Part shown: positions 26,330 through 34,646 of the stretch, piece after piece
Layout: the number at the start of each line of letters is the position of its first letter
How positions within the stretch are numbered: the stretch's first letter is position 1
Assembly: GCA_964654695.1 (NCBI GenBank)
Contig: CAZZKJ010000002.1
Location: 62,001 to 126,000, forward strand
Origin: CAZZKJ01 sp964654695
Lineage (GTDB): Bacteria; Krumholzibacteriota; Krumholzibacteriia; WVZY01
Reading direction: 5' to 3'
DNA length: 64,000 nt
The notes under the pieces: model-generated
Databases searched by the model: none
The model's input: only the letters and a program-made list of their open reading frames with translations
What the model was told of the DNA's origin: nothing
Position numbers and translations under genes: made by a program

Positions 26330-26538
26330 AGATGATTTTCAAGAGTTCGATCAACGCATAATTCCCGGCCCCGAAGGAGGTGATGAGACCGGCAGTAGAA
26401 TGCATCGAGCGCAATGCGGAGCAATATGGGTATTCCCTCGCTAAATATCTCGGCTTCCATGCAAGAGTGCTCTAAAGTTAATCATCGCTTGCTTACAATT
26501 TGTGTTGCGTCCAGTTTCACCGAAAAGGAGTTACTGCT

Positions 26539-27087
26539 ATGAAAAAGGCTTTGTTACTTACCGTTGTTCTGCTTCTCTCTTCTAGCCTCGTATTCGCCCA
26601 GGGCGGCTCCATCGGCGTTTTTGCCGATCCGGGAGCGACCGTGTGCAACGCTTCTGATATGGCTCCTGGTCTGCTGCCGATATACGTTGTTCATGTGCTT
26701 ACGCTGGGAAGCACTGCCAGCCAGTTCAAGGTCGATCTTCCTCCGACTCTTACGTTTCTCGGAGAAATTAACAATTTCCCGGTTTCTATAGGAACATTCC
26801 TGGCCGGCGTTTCGATATCCTATCAATCCTGCCTTGTCGGTAATATTAATCTCGGCTCAATAAACACTTTTACCAACGGTCTTAGTGCGCCGTGTACGTT
26901 TATATCCGTTGTGCCCGACCCGACCGCGATTCCTCCGGGAAGCGTGTGGACGGTCGACTGTACCCCCTCGGGCAATCTCGTTGCCGCTACCGGCGGCCAG
27001 ATGATAATCAATCCGGATCCGTCATGCGATTGTCAAACACCGGCAAACGACTCCAGCTGGGGACAGATAAAAGCGCTTTATAACTAA
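26539..27087 (+). CDS. Secreted protein of unknown function
   Basis: A 182-residue exported protein with a classic signal peptide (MKKALLLTVVLLLSSSLVFA, cleavage after Ala20). The mature part is beta-rich with seven Cys (three of them close to the C-terminus, in PDPSCDCQTPAN), which could form disulfides or bind metal. No domain is recognised. The start is the ATG at 26539 with AAGGAG eight bases upstream. The gene is framed by a near-consensus promoter with a structured leader and a strong terminator, so it is a well-insulated, probably highly expressed single-gene unit. Confidence 0.78.
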   Translation: MKKALLLTVVLLLSSSLVFAQGGSIGVFADPGATVCNASDMAPGLLPIYVVHVLTLGSTASQFKVDLPPTLTFLGEINNFPVSIGTFLAGVSISYQSCLVGNINLGSINTFTNGLSAPCTFISVVPDPTAIPPGSVWTVDCTPSGNLVAATGGQMIINPDPSCDCQTPANDSSWGQIKALYN

Positions 27088-27111
27088 ATCGCTTTTTTGA
27101 TTCTTTTTATG

Positions 27112-27147
27112 AAAAGGCCTCTTCCTTGGGAAGAGGCCTTTTCTTTT
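27112..27147 (+). terminator. Strong Rho-independent terminator
   Basis: A perfect 14-bp stem (AAAAGGCCTCTTCC with GGAAGAGGCCTTTT), three-base loop TTG, then CTTTT. It closes the secreted-protein transcript 25 bases after the stop codon. The A/T symmetry means it could also work in reverse. Confidence 0.9.
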
Positions 27148-27256
27148 GACCTGGAACGCGAATTATGCAATTATTCCACAACAAGCCTCATTAAAACCTC
27201 GAAGGATGTTTTCCGTAATAAGCCGATAAAACAAAATGGAGAAGGGGGAAAGTACC

Positions 27257-29623
27257 GTGGGATTAGATACGCGAATCAGCAGCACGGAGCTCTACGAACA
27301 CAATAAAAAACATTTCACGAAATGGGAAAAAATCAAGGACTGCATAGATCAAAATATTGATCTTATGCTCAACTACCGGCAGAGCGGGCATCCGGGCGGT
27401 TCCCGTTCCAAGGTCCACGCATTTGTCGCAACCCTCCTGAGCGGCGCCATGCGCTGGGACATACGCCACCCCGAGAAGACTTTCGCCGACAGATTCATTC
27501 TCGTGGCCGGACATACAATACCTCTGGTTTATGCGACACTCCCGGTGCTGACCGAAGCCCTGCGCTGCAAGTACGAACAGACCGGAGATAAAAAATACTT
27601 GATCCCCGATGCGGAAAACAAGGCGCTTTACTGGGAGGACCTTACCGGCTTCCGCCATATTGGCGGGCTCCCCGGTCATGCCGAGATGGCCGGTAAAACT
27701 CTTTTTCTGAAATTCAATACCGGGCCATCCGGCCACGGTTCCCCGGTGGCGGCGGGCGAAGCTTTTGCATTGAAAAGAGCCGGGGCGGGGGAAGTGAAGG
27801 TGTTCGCCTTCGAGGGTGAAGGTGGTCTTACCCCCGGAGCAAATCATGAGACTATGAATTCAGCATGGGGACTGGGGCTGTCGAATCTCATGTTCGTCAT
27901 CGACTGGAACGACTACGGGATAGACGACCACAAAATAAGCTCCGTCGTTCATGGAACTCCGAGAGACTGGTTCGGTTCGCACGGATGGCGCGTGGTCGAA
28001 GCCAAAAACGGATCGGATTGGGAATCCGTAGGCAGGGCGGTCCTTGATCTTTCTTTTGGAGATAATTCTGATGACGCTCCCAATATGATGTTCATGAAAA
28101 CCAGGAAAGGCCGCGGATACAACAAGTACGACAATAAATCGCACGGCAGCCCCCACAAAATGAACTGCGAACTTTTCTGGGAGACAAAAAAACCTTTTAT
28201 GGATAAATACGGCGTTCAGTTCGATGGTTTCGGCGAAGAGGCTCCTGAAAATCCGGCGGACATCAAAGCCCAGGCCGCGGCCAATTTCCGCAAGGTGGCG
28301 GATGTAATCAGAAACGACCAGGAACTCGTTGATTATATAGCCGACACCCTCGTCGGTCTCGGCGATTCCGTGCCGGAGAAACTGGCATCCTTGGCATTCG
28401 ATACCTCGAGGAATCCTCTTAATGATGACGGGCTCTATGATTATAAAAATTTCCCGGATGAGATGTTCGCCAAACCCGGCGACAAAAAACCCAACCGGGC
28501 GGGGCTCGCATCTTTTGGAGCGTGGGCAAACACCTGGTGCCAAAAAAAATACGGTAGACCTCTGTTCATCGCCATGAGCGCCGATCTGGCCGATTCTACG
28601 AATATCTCCGGTTTCGCCAAGGATTTCGGCGGCTCGAAGGGCCTCGGCTGGTACAACCGCACCGCCAATCCCCGGGGTGTGCTGCTCCCGCAGTGCATAA
28701 CCGAATTCGCCAACGCCGGCATCAGCGCGGGAATAACGAGCGTTAATTTCTCAAACGATCCCATGAAGGAGTTCAACGGGTTTTTATCCACATGTTCCAC
28801 TTACGGATCTTTTGTCTATCTCAAGTACGGACCTATGCGCTTATTCAGCCAACTTGCACAGGATTCCGAAATCAAAGTCGGAAAGCTGCTCTGGGTCGCC
28901 GGCCACAGCGGACCCGAGACGGCGGACGATTCGCGGACACACTTCGGCATATATTCGCCGGGAATAACCCAGCTCTTTCCGCAGGGATCGGTTATCAACC
29001 TGCATCCATGGGAACACAACGAGGTACCCGTGGTAATAGCGGCAGCTCTCAAAGCGGACTGCAGCATAATAATTCTTCACCTCACCAGGCCTCCGATAGA
29101 AATACCGGACAGGTCGGCCCTCGGGATCGCTTCTCATTTCGACGCAGCCAAAGGGGCTTATATAATACGCCCCTACAAGCGGGGTCTGCCGAGGATGGGG
29201 ACGGTTCTTGTTCAGGGAACTTCAACAACAAATAATCTGTTGAAAATACTTCCCCGGCTTGACGAAGAAGGAATCAATGTAAAAATTGTCGCCGCCATAA
29301 GTCCCCAGCTCTTCGCGCTCCAGGATGACGAATATAAAGACCGGGTTTTCCCGCAGTCCGAAAAACTGGATACCATGGTCGTGACCAACCGCGCCCGCAG
29401 GTTGATGTCCGATTGGGTTCCTACTGAAAATAAGGCGGAATACTCTATCAGCGCTGACTGGGACGACAGGTGGCGAACGGGAGGAACACTGGGCGAAGTC
29501 CTCGAAGAGGCGCACTTATCCCCTCAATGGATTCTTGACGGCATAAAAAAATTCGCCGGGGATAAAGATACGCGCCTGGCGCGGATCAAGAATGATCTGG
29601 ACGGCCTGATGAGAAAAGAATAA
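27257..29623 (+). CDS. Transketolase-like thiamine-diphosphate enzyme, long form
   Basis: Thiamine-diphosphate enzyme with transketolase architecture: N-terminal PP domain with SGHPGG near residue 43, a cofactor-binding GEGGLTPG...DWNDY stretch (GDG replaced by GEG, with the expected Asn), a central pyrimidine domain (GRPLFIAMSADLADSTNISG) and a C-terminal domain. About 788 residues is well above the ~660 of pentose-phosphate transketolases, and the divergence suggests a separate clade with uncertain substrates. Start chosen at GTG 27257 because GGAGAAGGGGG lies seven bases upstream; the ATG at 27236 has no ribosome site. Confidence 0.8.
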   Translation: MGLDTRISSTELYEHNKKHFTKWEKIKDCIDQNIDLMLNYRQSGHPGGSRSKVHAFVATLLSGAMRWDIRHPEKTFADRFILVAGHTIPLVYATLPVLTEALRCKYEQTGDKKYLIPDAENKALYWEDLTGFRHIGGLPGHAEMAGKTLFLKFNTGPSGHGSPVAAGEAFALKRAGAGEVKVFAFEGEGGLTPGANHETMNSAWGLGLSNLMFVIDWNDYGIDDHKISSVVHGTPRDWFGSHGWRVVEAKNGSDWESVGRAVLDLSFGDNSDDAPNMMFMKTRKGRGYNKYDNKSHGSPHKMNCELFWETKKPFMDKYGVQFDGFGEEAPENPADIKAQAAANFRKVADVIRNDQELVDYIADTLVGLGDSVPEKLASLAFDTSRNPLNDDGLYDYKNFPDEMFAKPGDKKPNRAGLASFGAWANTWCQKKYGRPLFIAMSADLADSTNISGFAKDFGGSKGLGWYNRTANPRGVLLPQCITEFANAGISAGITSVNFSNDPMKEFNGFLSTCSTYGSFVYLKYGPMRLFSQLAQDSEIKVGKLLWVAGHSGPETADDSRTHFGIYSPGITQLFPQGSVINLHPWEHNEVPVVIAAALKADCSIIILHLTRPPIEIPDRSALGIASHFDAAKGAYIIRPYKRGLPRMGTVLVQGTSTTNNLLKILPRLDEEGINVKIVAAISPQLFALQDDEYKDRVFPQSEKLDTMVVTNRARRLMSDWVPTENKAEYSISADWDDRWRTGGTLGEVLEEAHLSPQWILDGIKKFAGDKDTRLARIKNDLDGLMRKE

Positions 29624-30031
29624 TCAAGCGGTTTTGTCCCCGCCTTTCAGGAAGGACTTGATGAATGTCCTTATCTCTTCGATGCGGAAAGGCTTCGATA
29701 TGACCGGAGCTCCGATCTCGCGTATGAACTGCTTTTTTCGAACCGGGTCCATCTCGCCGGTCGTGAATACGAACTTTCTTTCGAAACCGGGATTAATCTC
29801 AATGGCTTTGTTATAAAATTCTTTTCCAGTCATTGCCGGCATACGGAAATCACTTATGATTATATCGAACTCTTCGCTGCCCAGCCGATGCAACGCCCTG
29901 CGCGGATCTCTTTCCAAAACCGCTTCATATTTGTCGATGGAAAGAATCTCTTTCATTAAATCCAAAACCACCGCCTCGTCATCTACCACCAGTATCCTCG
30001 TCTTTTCAACAATATTCTTCGCTTCGCTCAT
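29624..30031 (-). CDS. Stand-alone response-regulator receiver (CheY-like)
   Basis: A 135-residue single receiver domain with the acidic pair Asp17/Asp18 (VVDDEA), phospho-acceptor Asp61 (SDFRMP), the Thr switch (VFTTGE) and the conserved Lys in ISKPF. There is no output domain, so signalling is by protein contact. The start at 30031 has GGGGAGAA well spaced upstream; the longer 161-residue reading is rejected. No histidine kinase is adjacent. It converges with the transketolase-like gene, with stop codons touching. Confidence 0.88.
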   Translation of the reverse strand: MSEAKNIVEKTRILVVDDEAVVLDLMKEILSIDKYEAVLERDPRRALHRLGSEEFDIIISDFRMPAMTGKEFYNKAIEINPGFERKFVFTTGEMDPVRKKQFIREIGAPVISKPFRIEEIRTFIKSFLKGGDKTA

Positions 30032-30417
30032 GAAGTTCTCCCCTTGCCCTGCAAAACGGCCTATAGGATGCAGGGTCAAGAATCCGTGATAACATAAAAA
30101 ACCGGACACTGTAAAGAATATTTTACAAAAACTACCCTCAGTGGAGAGAAGGAAAGGGAGGTAGTGGTATAACTTATTATTTAATTGTATGTTATAAAAA
30201 CATTGCCTGCCGGTTTATAATGTAATATTTTTTTGCTCACTTCTAACATCCTTCTCTAATCCTATTTAGACATAAAAATATAGTCAATAGTATAGTATTA
30301 ATAAAACATCAGACAAAACCGCCGAATTATGGATTGAAAGAAGATAAAGCGTATCCGGTTATGCGGATTTAACCTCTTATTTATTGATATGCTATCAAAA
30401 TGGCTTAAAGAAAATAA
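30032..30417. other. AT-rich intergenic region
   Basis: 386 bases, clearly more AT-rich than its neighbours, with no credible ORF. It holds the upstream region of the receiver gene and the 3' side of the DUF5668-like membrane gene. Apart from the palindrome at 30110-30127 I see no recognisable element. Confidence 0.5.
30110..30127. promoter_or_regulatory. Perfect palindrome upstream of the receiver gene
   Basis: TGTAAA, six-base spacer GAATAT, TTTACA, about 80 bases before the receiver start. It could be an operator for a dimeric regulator, and TTTACA could double as a -35 element on the - strand. No named regulator is inferred. Confidence 0.4.
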
Positions 30418-30999
30418 CTAAGGTTTATTCTCATTCTCTTTGGCGGCGCCTGCATTATCCACACTTTGGAATTGCCCTTTATTTCGCGGATGATCATTCA
30501 TATTTCTGGCCCGCAGTACTACCAGCGCTCCGCTTCCAACCAGGAACAACGGCCATAATTTTACGAAATGCCCGGCAACCCTCGAACCAATCATCCCTCC
30601 GGCGTATATATAGCATGCCACGGAGAAGACGACAACGACAGCTCCGATAACCAGAGCACCCGGAGCTTCCTGCTTCAAACCCGAAATGGCCAGAAGCGAT
30701 ACCCCGCCGATGAGGGGAAAAGTCGGCCAAAGAGCATCGAGATCTCCCCATGGGACTATATGCATAGTGAAAAGGAGAAAGAAAAAACCGAGGAACAAAG
30801 ATACTAATCCCGCAAAAAGCACCGCCGGCTTTTTTTGCGCGATGAAGACCCTAAGCAAAAACCCACCCAAAAGGAGCAGGAATACGGGCCATATAGCCTT
30901 CCACTTGATCCACAAAATATGGTAATTCGCCAGCAGGAACAGCAGTCCCGTCAAAATGAGAACAATGCCGAGAAATTCTTTGCTCTTTTTTTGTATCAT
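30418..30999 (-). CDS. Multi-pass membrane protein of LiaF/DUF5668-like type
   Basis: A 193-residue membrane protein with paired short hydrophobic helices, each pair containing a WP motif (KAIWPVFLLLLGG, ALWPTFPLIGG, KLWPLFLVGSG), typical of DUF5668/LiaF-N-like transmembrane domains. The C-terminal tail is short and polar. Start taken at 30999, seven bases after GAGGAAGGTG; an ATG at 31005 is too close to that site. In Firmicutes relatives act in envelope-stress signalling; no such partner is visible here. Confidence 0.7.
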   Translation of the reverse strand: MIQKKSKEFLGIVLILTGLLFLLANYHILWIKWKAIWPVFLLLLGGFLLRVFIAQKKPAVLFAGLVSLFLGFFFLLFTMHIVPWGDLDALWPTFPLIGGVSLLAISGLKQEAPGALVIGAVVVVFSVACYIYAGGMIGSRVAGHFVKLWPLFLVGSGALVVLRARNMNDHPRNKGQFQSVDNAGAAKENENKP

Positions 31000-31140
31000 G
31001 GACATCACCTTCCTCATTTTTATTTTGCCTATTGTGCCCAAAAATTGCAACAGGTTTGAGAAAAAGTCTCAAGGAAATTATTGCTTTTTCAAATCATCGA
31101 AATGATTTAGATTCTGATGGAATGTTCGGAAATCCCAATC

Positions 31141-31224
31141 AGCACGGGTGGCACCGAGGGGGCACCCCGCGGCACCAGGAGATCGGGCCGGGTGACGGGA
31201 TCGAATGAGCAGGGTCCGCCCAGA
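31141..31224 (+). repeat. Dispersed hairpin repeat, diverged copy R4
   Basis: The first 35 bases (AGCACGGGTGGCACCGAGGG then GGCACCCCGCGGCAC) match the repeat's 5' half with changes. The conserved loop AGTTTTTCACG is missing, and the second half instead resembles the GGCCGGGTGACGG element between R2 and R3. It is probably a decayed or recombined copy, directly upstream of the P-loop kinase gene. Confidence 0.5.
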
Positions 31225-31235
31225 AAAGGAAACCA

Positions 31236-31883
31236 ATGATAGGCGACAAAATAATTGCCAAGCCCCATCATAAACGCGCAGCTCGAATGATTTTCGATCT
31301 CATCAGCGAATCTTTCGCCCAACGCAGGTCCGCGCTCACCATAGCGGGCGAATCCGGAAGCGGTAAGAGCGAGATAGCCCACGAACTTGCCGAACTCTTC
31401 AATACGGCGGACCTCAACACTTATGTGTTTCAACAGGATGACTACTTTCACTATCCTCCGAAAACCAACCATGATATGCGTTTGAAGAACATTAGAAACA
31501 TCGGTATGAAAGAAGTCAACCTGGCGCTGCTCAACCGCCATTTGGAGCATTTCAAATCGTCGCCGAATAAGCCGCTCGAGAAACCACTTGTTATATTCGA
31601 GGAGGACAAGCTGTCGCGGGAAAGGATCAACCCCGGAGATTACTCATTGGCCATAGCCGAGGGAACATACACCACGTGCCTCACCGGCGCCGATTGCCAT
31701 GTGTTCATCGACCGGACTTTCAGAGACACCATGCAGGCGAGACTCGAGAGGGCGCGGGAAAAAATCGACGAGTTCTCGGAGAAAATTATGCAGATAGAGC
31801 ATGATATCATTTCCAAGCATAAAAAAATGGCCACGGTAATCGTTGATAAAGATTACAACGCCCGAACAGCGGACCGGACCTGA
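31236..31883 (+). CDS. P-loop kinase, uridine-kinase-like
   Basis: A 215-residue cytoplasmic P-loop NTPase with Walker A GESGSGKS (38-45) and a QQDDYFHYPP motif (about 75-84) like the substrate-binding DDFY segment of uridine/phosphoribulokinase enzymes. An Arg-rich lid region (FRDTMQARLERAREK) follows. The true substrate is unknown. The next gene, a sucrose-phosphate-synthase-like glycosyltransferase, starts 19 bases after its stop, so a role in sugar phosphorylation for the same pathway is possible. Confidence 0.72.
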   Translation: MIGDKIIAKPHHKRAARMIFDLISESFAQRRSALTIAGESGSGKSEIAHELAELFNTADLNTYVFQQDDYFHYPPKTNHDMRLKNIRNIGMKEVNLALLNRHLEHFKSSPNKPLEKPLVIFEEDKLSRERINPGDYSLAIAEGTYTTCLTGADCHVFIDRTFRDTMQARLERAREKIDEFSEKIMQIEHDIISKHKKMATVIVDKDYNARTADRT

Positions 31884-31902
31884 CCTTCAATAAAGGAATC
31901 CC

Positions 31903-33150
31903 ATGAATTCAATCAAGACTATCTGCATGCTGAGCGTACACGGCTATTTTGATCCTGAGCCCATTCTTGGAGCGACCGATACCGGCGGCCAGGTAACATA
32001 TGTCCTGGAACTGGCAAAGCATCTCTCCTATCTGGGCCCCAACGTCGATATTTATACCAGGCAGTTCGAAGGACGCGGTGAAATCGCGCCCGTTAACGAT
32101 AAAGTCCGTGTAATTAGAATTCCATGCGGTCCTGATAAATTCATCCGCAAAGAAGATTTATTTCCCCACTTGAACGAATTCGTCGCCAATATGGAAGCCT
32201 TTATCGAAAAACACGGCTTGGCATATGATGTATATCATTCCCATTACTGGGACGCAGGTTATGCAGCCATGAAGCTGTGCGAGATCAACGGACAGCCGTT
32301 CGTGCACACCGCCCACTCTTTGGGGGCATGGAAAAAAGAACAAATGGGCGGCGATCCGGAAGAAATGGAAAAACTATTCAAGTTCGATGAAAGAATCCAC
32401 TGGGAAAATATAACGTTCAGGCGCGCGGCCGCCCAGACGGTAACTACCAGGGACGGTCTTGAAAATTACAAGAGGCTTTATGATTTCGAAAGTCCTGACC
32501 TGGCAATAATACCTCCGGGTGTCGATACCAAACGATTTCGACCGCTTCGAGATGAGGATCGCCATCCGGATATCGATGTTCCCGAAAGATATGTGTTCGC
32601 TCTGAGCCGGATCGATTCCAACAAGGGCCTCGACTACATGATAAATGCATTCGCCCTCATCCATGATAAATGCGACGTCCATTTGCTTATCGGCGGTGGA
32701 TCAAAAAATCCAAAGCAGCATGAAATAGACATAAAAGCCGACCTGGCAAATCTTGTAAGCAGCCACAATATTCAAGACCGGGTTAAGTTCACCGGCTACA
32801 TACCCGATGATAATCTCCCGACATTCTACAGGGATGCGGAGGTATTCGTCCTTCCGTCCAAATACGAACCCTTCGGCATGACGGTTCTCGAGGCCATGAG
32901 CTGCGGAACTCCCGTGATCGCAACCCGCTTCGGCGGGATTCGTGACAACCTGTCAAATAACGTGGACAGCCTGCTTGTGGATCCTTCCGATCCGGAGGAA
33001 CTTTCTTCCGCGCTTCTCAAGCTGCTCGACAACCGCGAGCTTTCTTCCAAATTGGGTGCAAAAGGCATGGCAACCATACGTATGCGGTTTTCCTGGGAAA
33101 GCATCGCCAGTGTCACCCTTGATTTCTATGATAAATATTTCACCTCATGA
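31903..33150 (+). CDS. GT4 glycosyltransferase, sucrose-phosphate-synthase-like
   Basis: Retaining GT-B glycosyltransferase. The N-terminal GATDTGGQVTYVLELA (23-38) is the acceptor/donor loop characteristic of sucrose and mannosylfructose phosphate synthases. The C-terminal half has VLPSKYEPFGMTVLEAMSCG with the E-x7-E motif for nucleotide-sugar binding. At 415 residues it lacks a fused phosphatase domain, and no sucrose-phosphate phosphatase is adjacent. It is probably co-transcribed with the upstream P-loop kinase. The product might be a compatible disaccharide, but the specific sugars cannot be read from sequence. Confidence 0.82.
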   Translation: MNSIKTICMLSVHGYFDPEPILGATDTGGQVTYVLELAKHLSYLGPNVDIYTRQFEGRGEIAPVNDKVRVIRIPCGPDKFIRKEDLFPHLNEFVANMEAFIEKHGLAYDVYHSHYWDAGYAAMKLCEINGQPFVHTAHSLGAWKKEQMGGDPEEMEKLFKFDERIHWENITFRRAAAQTVTTRDGLENYKRLYDFESPDLAIIPPGVDTKRFRPLRDEDRHPDIDVPERYVFALSRIDSNKGLDYMINAFALIHDKCDVHLLIGGGSKNPKQHEIDIKADLANLVSSHNIQDRVKFTGYIPDDNLPTFYRDAEVFVLPSKYEPFGMTVLEAMSCGTPVIATRFGGIRDNLSNNVDSLLVDPSDPEELSSALLKLLDNRELSSKLGAKGMATIRMRFSWESIASVTLDFYDKYFTS

Positions 33151-33333
33151 CCGGGCGATCCCGATCTGAGAGGCTGTTCGGGAATATAATCCATCAGTCT
33201 TTTCCGAAAAAGCTTTTGACTCGAGTAATTTCTTCCTTTAAATTATCCCGGTCAATCGATTATAATGCGAGCCGCCCGGAACCGGGCGACGGACCAAAAA
33301 GGCGAGAATTCAACAATCACAGGAGGTTTTAAT

Positions 33334-33939
33334 ATGAAATTCATCCCCGTAATGACAATTTCGATTTCGCTGTTAGGAGCTCTTCTTCTGTTCCCGGTCA
33401 ACAGCAAAGCCAAAAGCGCCAAAAACCCAATCGTCATAATGGAAACCACTCTGGGGAAAATCAAGATAGAACTTTACCCGGATAAAGCGCCAAAATCCGT
33501 CGAAAATTTTCTCTGGTATGTTAATCACAAATTCTATGACAGCCTGGTTTTCCATCGTGTAATACCGAAATTTATGATCCAGGGCGGCGGATTTACAAAG
33601 GACATGATAAAGAAAGAGCCCAACGCTCCCATCGCCAACGAAGCTGCAAACGGCCTGTCGAACAAACGCGGCACAATCGCAATGGCCCGAACCATGGACA
33701 TAAATAGCGCCACCAGCCAGTTTTTTATCAACCACAAGAACAATACAGGGCTGGATCATAAGGACAAATCACCTCGGGGCTTCGGATACGCGGTATTCGG
33801 AGCGGTCGTCGAAGGCATGGATGTAGTGGATAAAATTGCTTCCGTCAAGACTACGACCCATGGAGATTACAAGGATGTTCCGGTCGAACCCGTGGTTATA
33901 AAAAAAGCATATCAGGCAGGCAAAGATGGCAAGAAATAG
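33334..33939 (+). CDS. Exported cyclophilin-type peptidyl-prolyl isomerase
   Basis: Peptidyl-prolyl cis-trans isomerase with N-terminal signal peptide (hydrophobic 7-21, SKAKS after it), so probably periplasmic. The fold is recognised from METTLGKIKIELYPDKAPKS, FHRVIPKFMIQGGG (catalytic Arg) and SQFFINHKNN. A short insertion (HKDKSPRGFGY) precedes YAVFGAVVEGMDVVDKI. The start is the ATG at 33334, seven bases after AGGAGG. It assists folding of secreted or outer-membrane proteins. Confidence 0.92.
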   Translation: MKFIPVMTISISLLGALLLFPVNSKAKSAKNPIVIMETTLGKIKIELYPDKAPKSVENFLWYVNHKFYDSLVFHRVIPKFMIQGGGFTKDMIKKEPNAPIANEAANGLSNKRGTIAMARTMDINSATSQFFINHKNNTGLDHKDKSPRGFGYAVFGAVVEGMDVVDKIASVKTTTHGDYKDVPVEPVVIKKAYQAGKDGKK

Positions 33940-34014
33940 CAGGCTTTCCGGTCGGCAGCCCTCGGGGCCGATCTGTGATTGTAATCTTTGCATCGACCGG
34001 GCCGAAATCAGCGA

Positions 34015-34617
34015 ATGAATAAAAGAACAGCACAGCCTTCCAGGAAAAAAGCCGCCGGTAAACATCATTTTGTTGATGTAAAAATCGGAGGCCCCTCTCC
34101 CCAGGGCAGCCTGGATTTTTTCAGCGATGGATTCGCATGTCATGTCAAACTAAAAAACGGCAAACTGACGGGCTCATCGATTGTATCGGGAAGAGATTTC
34201 GCCGCAAAGATCGCGCTGGGAACGGCCAATCTTTGGACCCTGGAATACATTCATAAAAAACCGGGCGAAACCATGACCCTTACGGCGCGCCTCGGGAAAA
34301 TTACCAAGAGCACCAACCTGTTCGGAATATCCCACAAAAACAAAACCCACGATATCAAGCTCGCCTTCAGCGAGAAGCTCGGGCTGAACGGCAAGGTAAC
34401 CACAAAAACCGGCAGCCTTTCGTTCGGGCTGCACTTCACCAAAAACGGAACCGCGGCAGTGCACATAGCTCATTCGGGCAAGAACCACAACCTCAGCGCA
34501 AAATACTATCCGGGCGGCGAATTCGAATTCAAAGCCCGCGTTAGCACCGGCGGGGGCGAGTTATCGATCATCAAATCCCGGCATGAAATAAAAGCCCGGG
34601 CTGAATTCAGTTTCTGA
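34015..34617 (+). CDS. Basic beta-rich protein of unknown function
   Basis: A 200-residue protein I do not recognise. After a Lys/Arg-rich start (NKRTAQPSRKKAAGKHH) it is a run of alternating strands with frequent HK, KN and GK turns (LFGISHKNKTHDIKLAFSEK, GSLSFGLHFTKNG). It looks like a small barrel or beta-roll and ends ...ARAEFSF with a C-terminal Phe. That end resembles outer-membrane barrels, yet there is no signal peptide, which is unusual. Start at ATG 34015; a longer in-frame start at 33988 adds nothing recognisable. Confidence 0.6.
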   Translation: MNKRTAQPSRKKAAGKHHFVDVKIGGPSPQGSLDFFSDGFACHVKLKNGKLTGSSIVSGRDFAAKIALGTANLWTLEYIHKKPGETMTLTARLGKITKSTNLFGISHKNKTHDIKLAFSEKLGLNGKVTTKTGSLSFGLHFTKNGTAAVHIAHSGKNHNLSAKYYPGGEFEFKARVSTGGGELSIIKSRHEIKARAEFSF

Positions 34618-34646
34618 GCGGCAGATGCTGCATCGGGCCCGAGCCT

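Noticed and set aside
26383..26475. Thirty-codon ORF after AAGGAGGTGAT
   Set aside because: Its ATG is only two bases from the Shine-Dalgarno core, and it has no recognisable product. Kept as part of the leader finding only.
31141..31224. Copy R4 as a fully functional member of the hairpin family
   Set aside because: It lacks the conserved loop and pairs poorly in its second half, so it is listed as diverged only.
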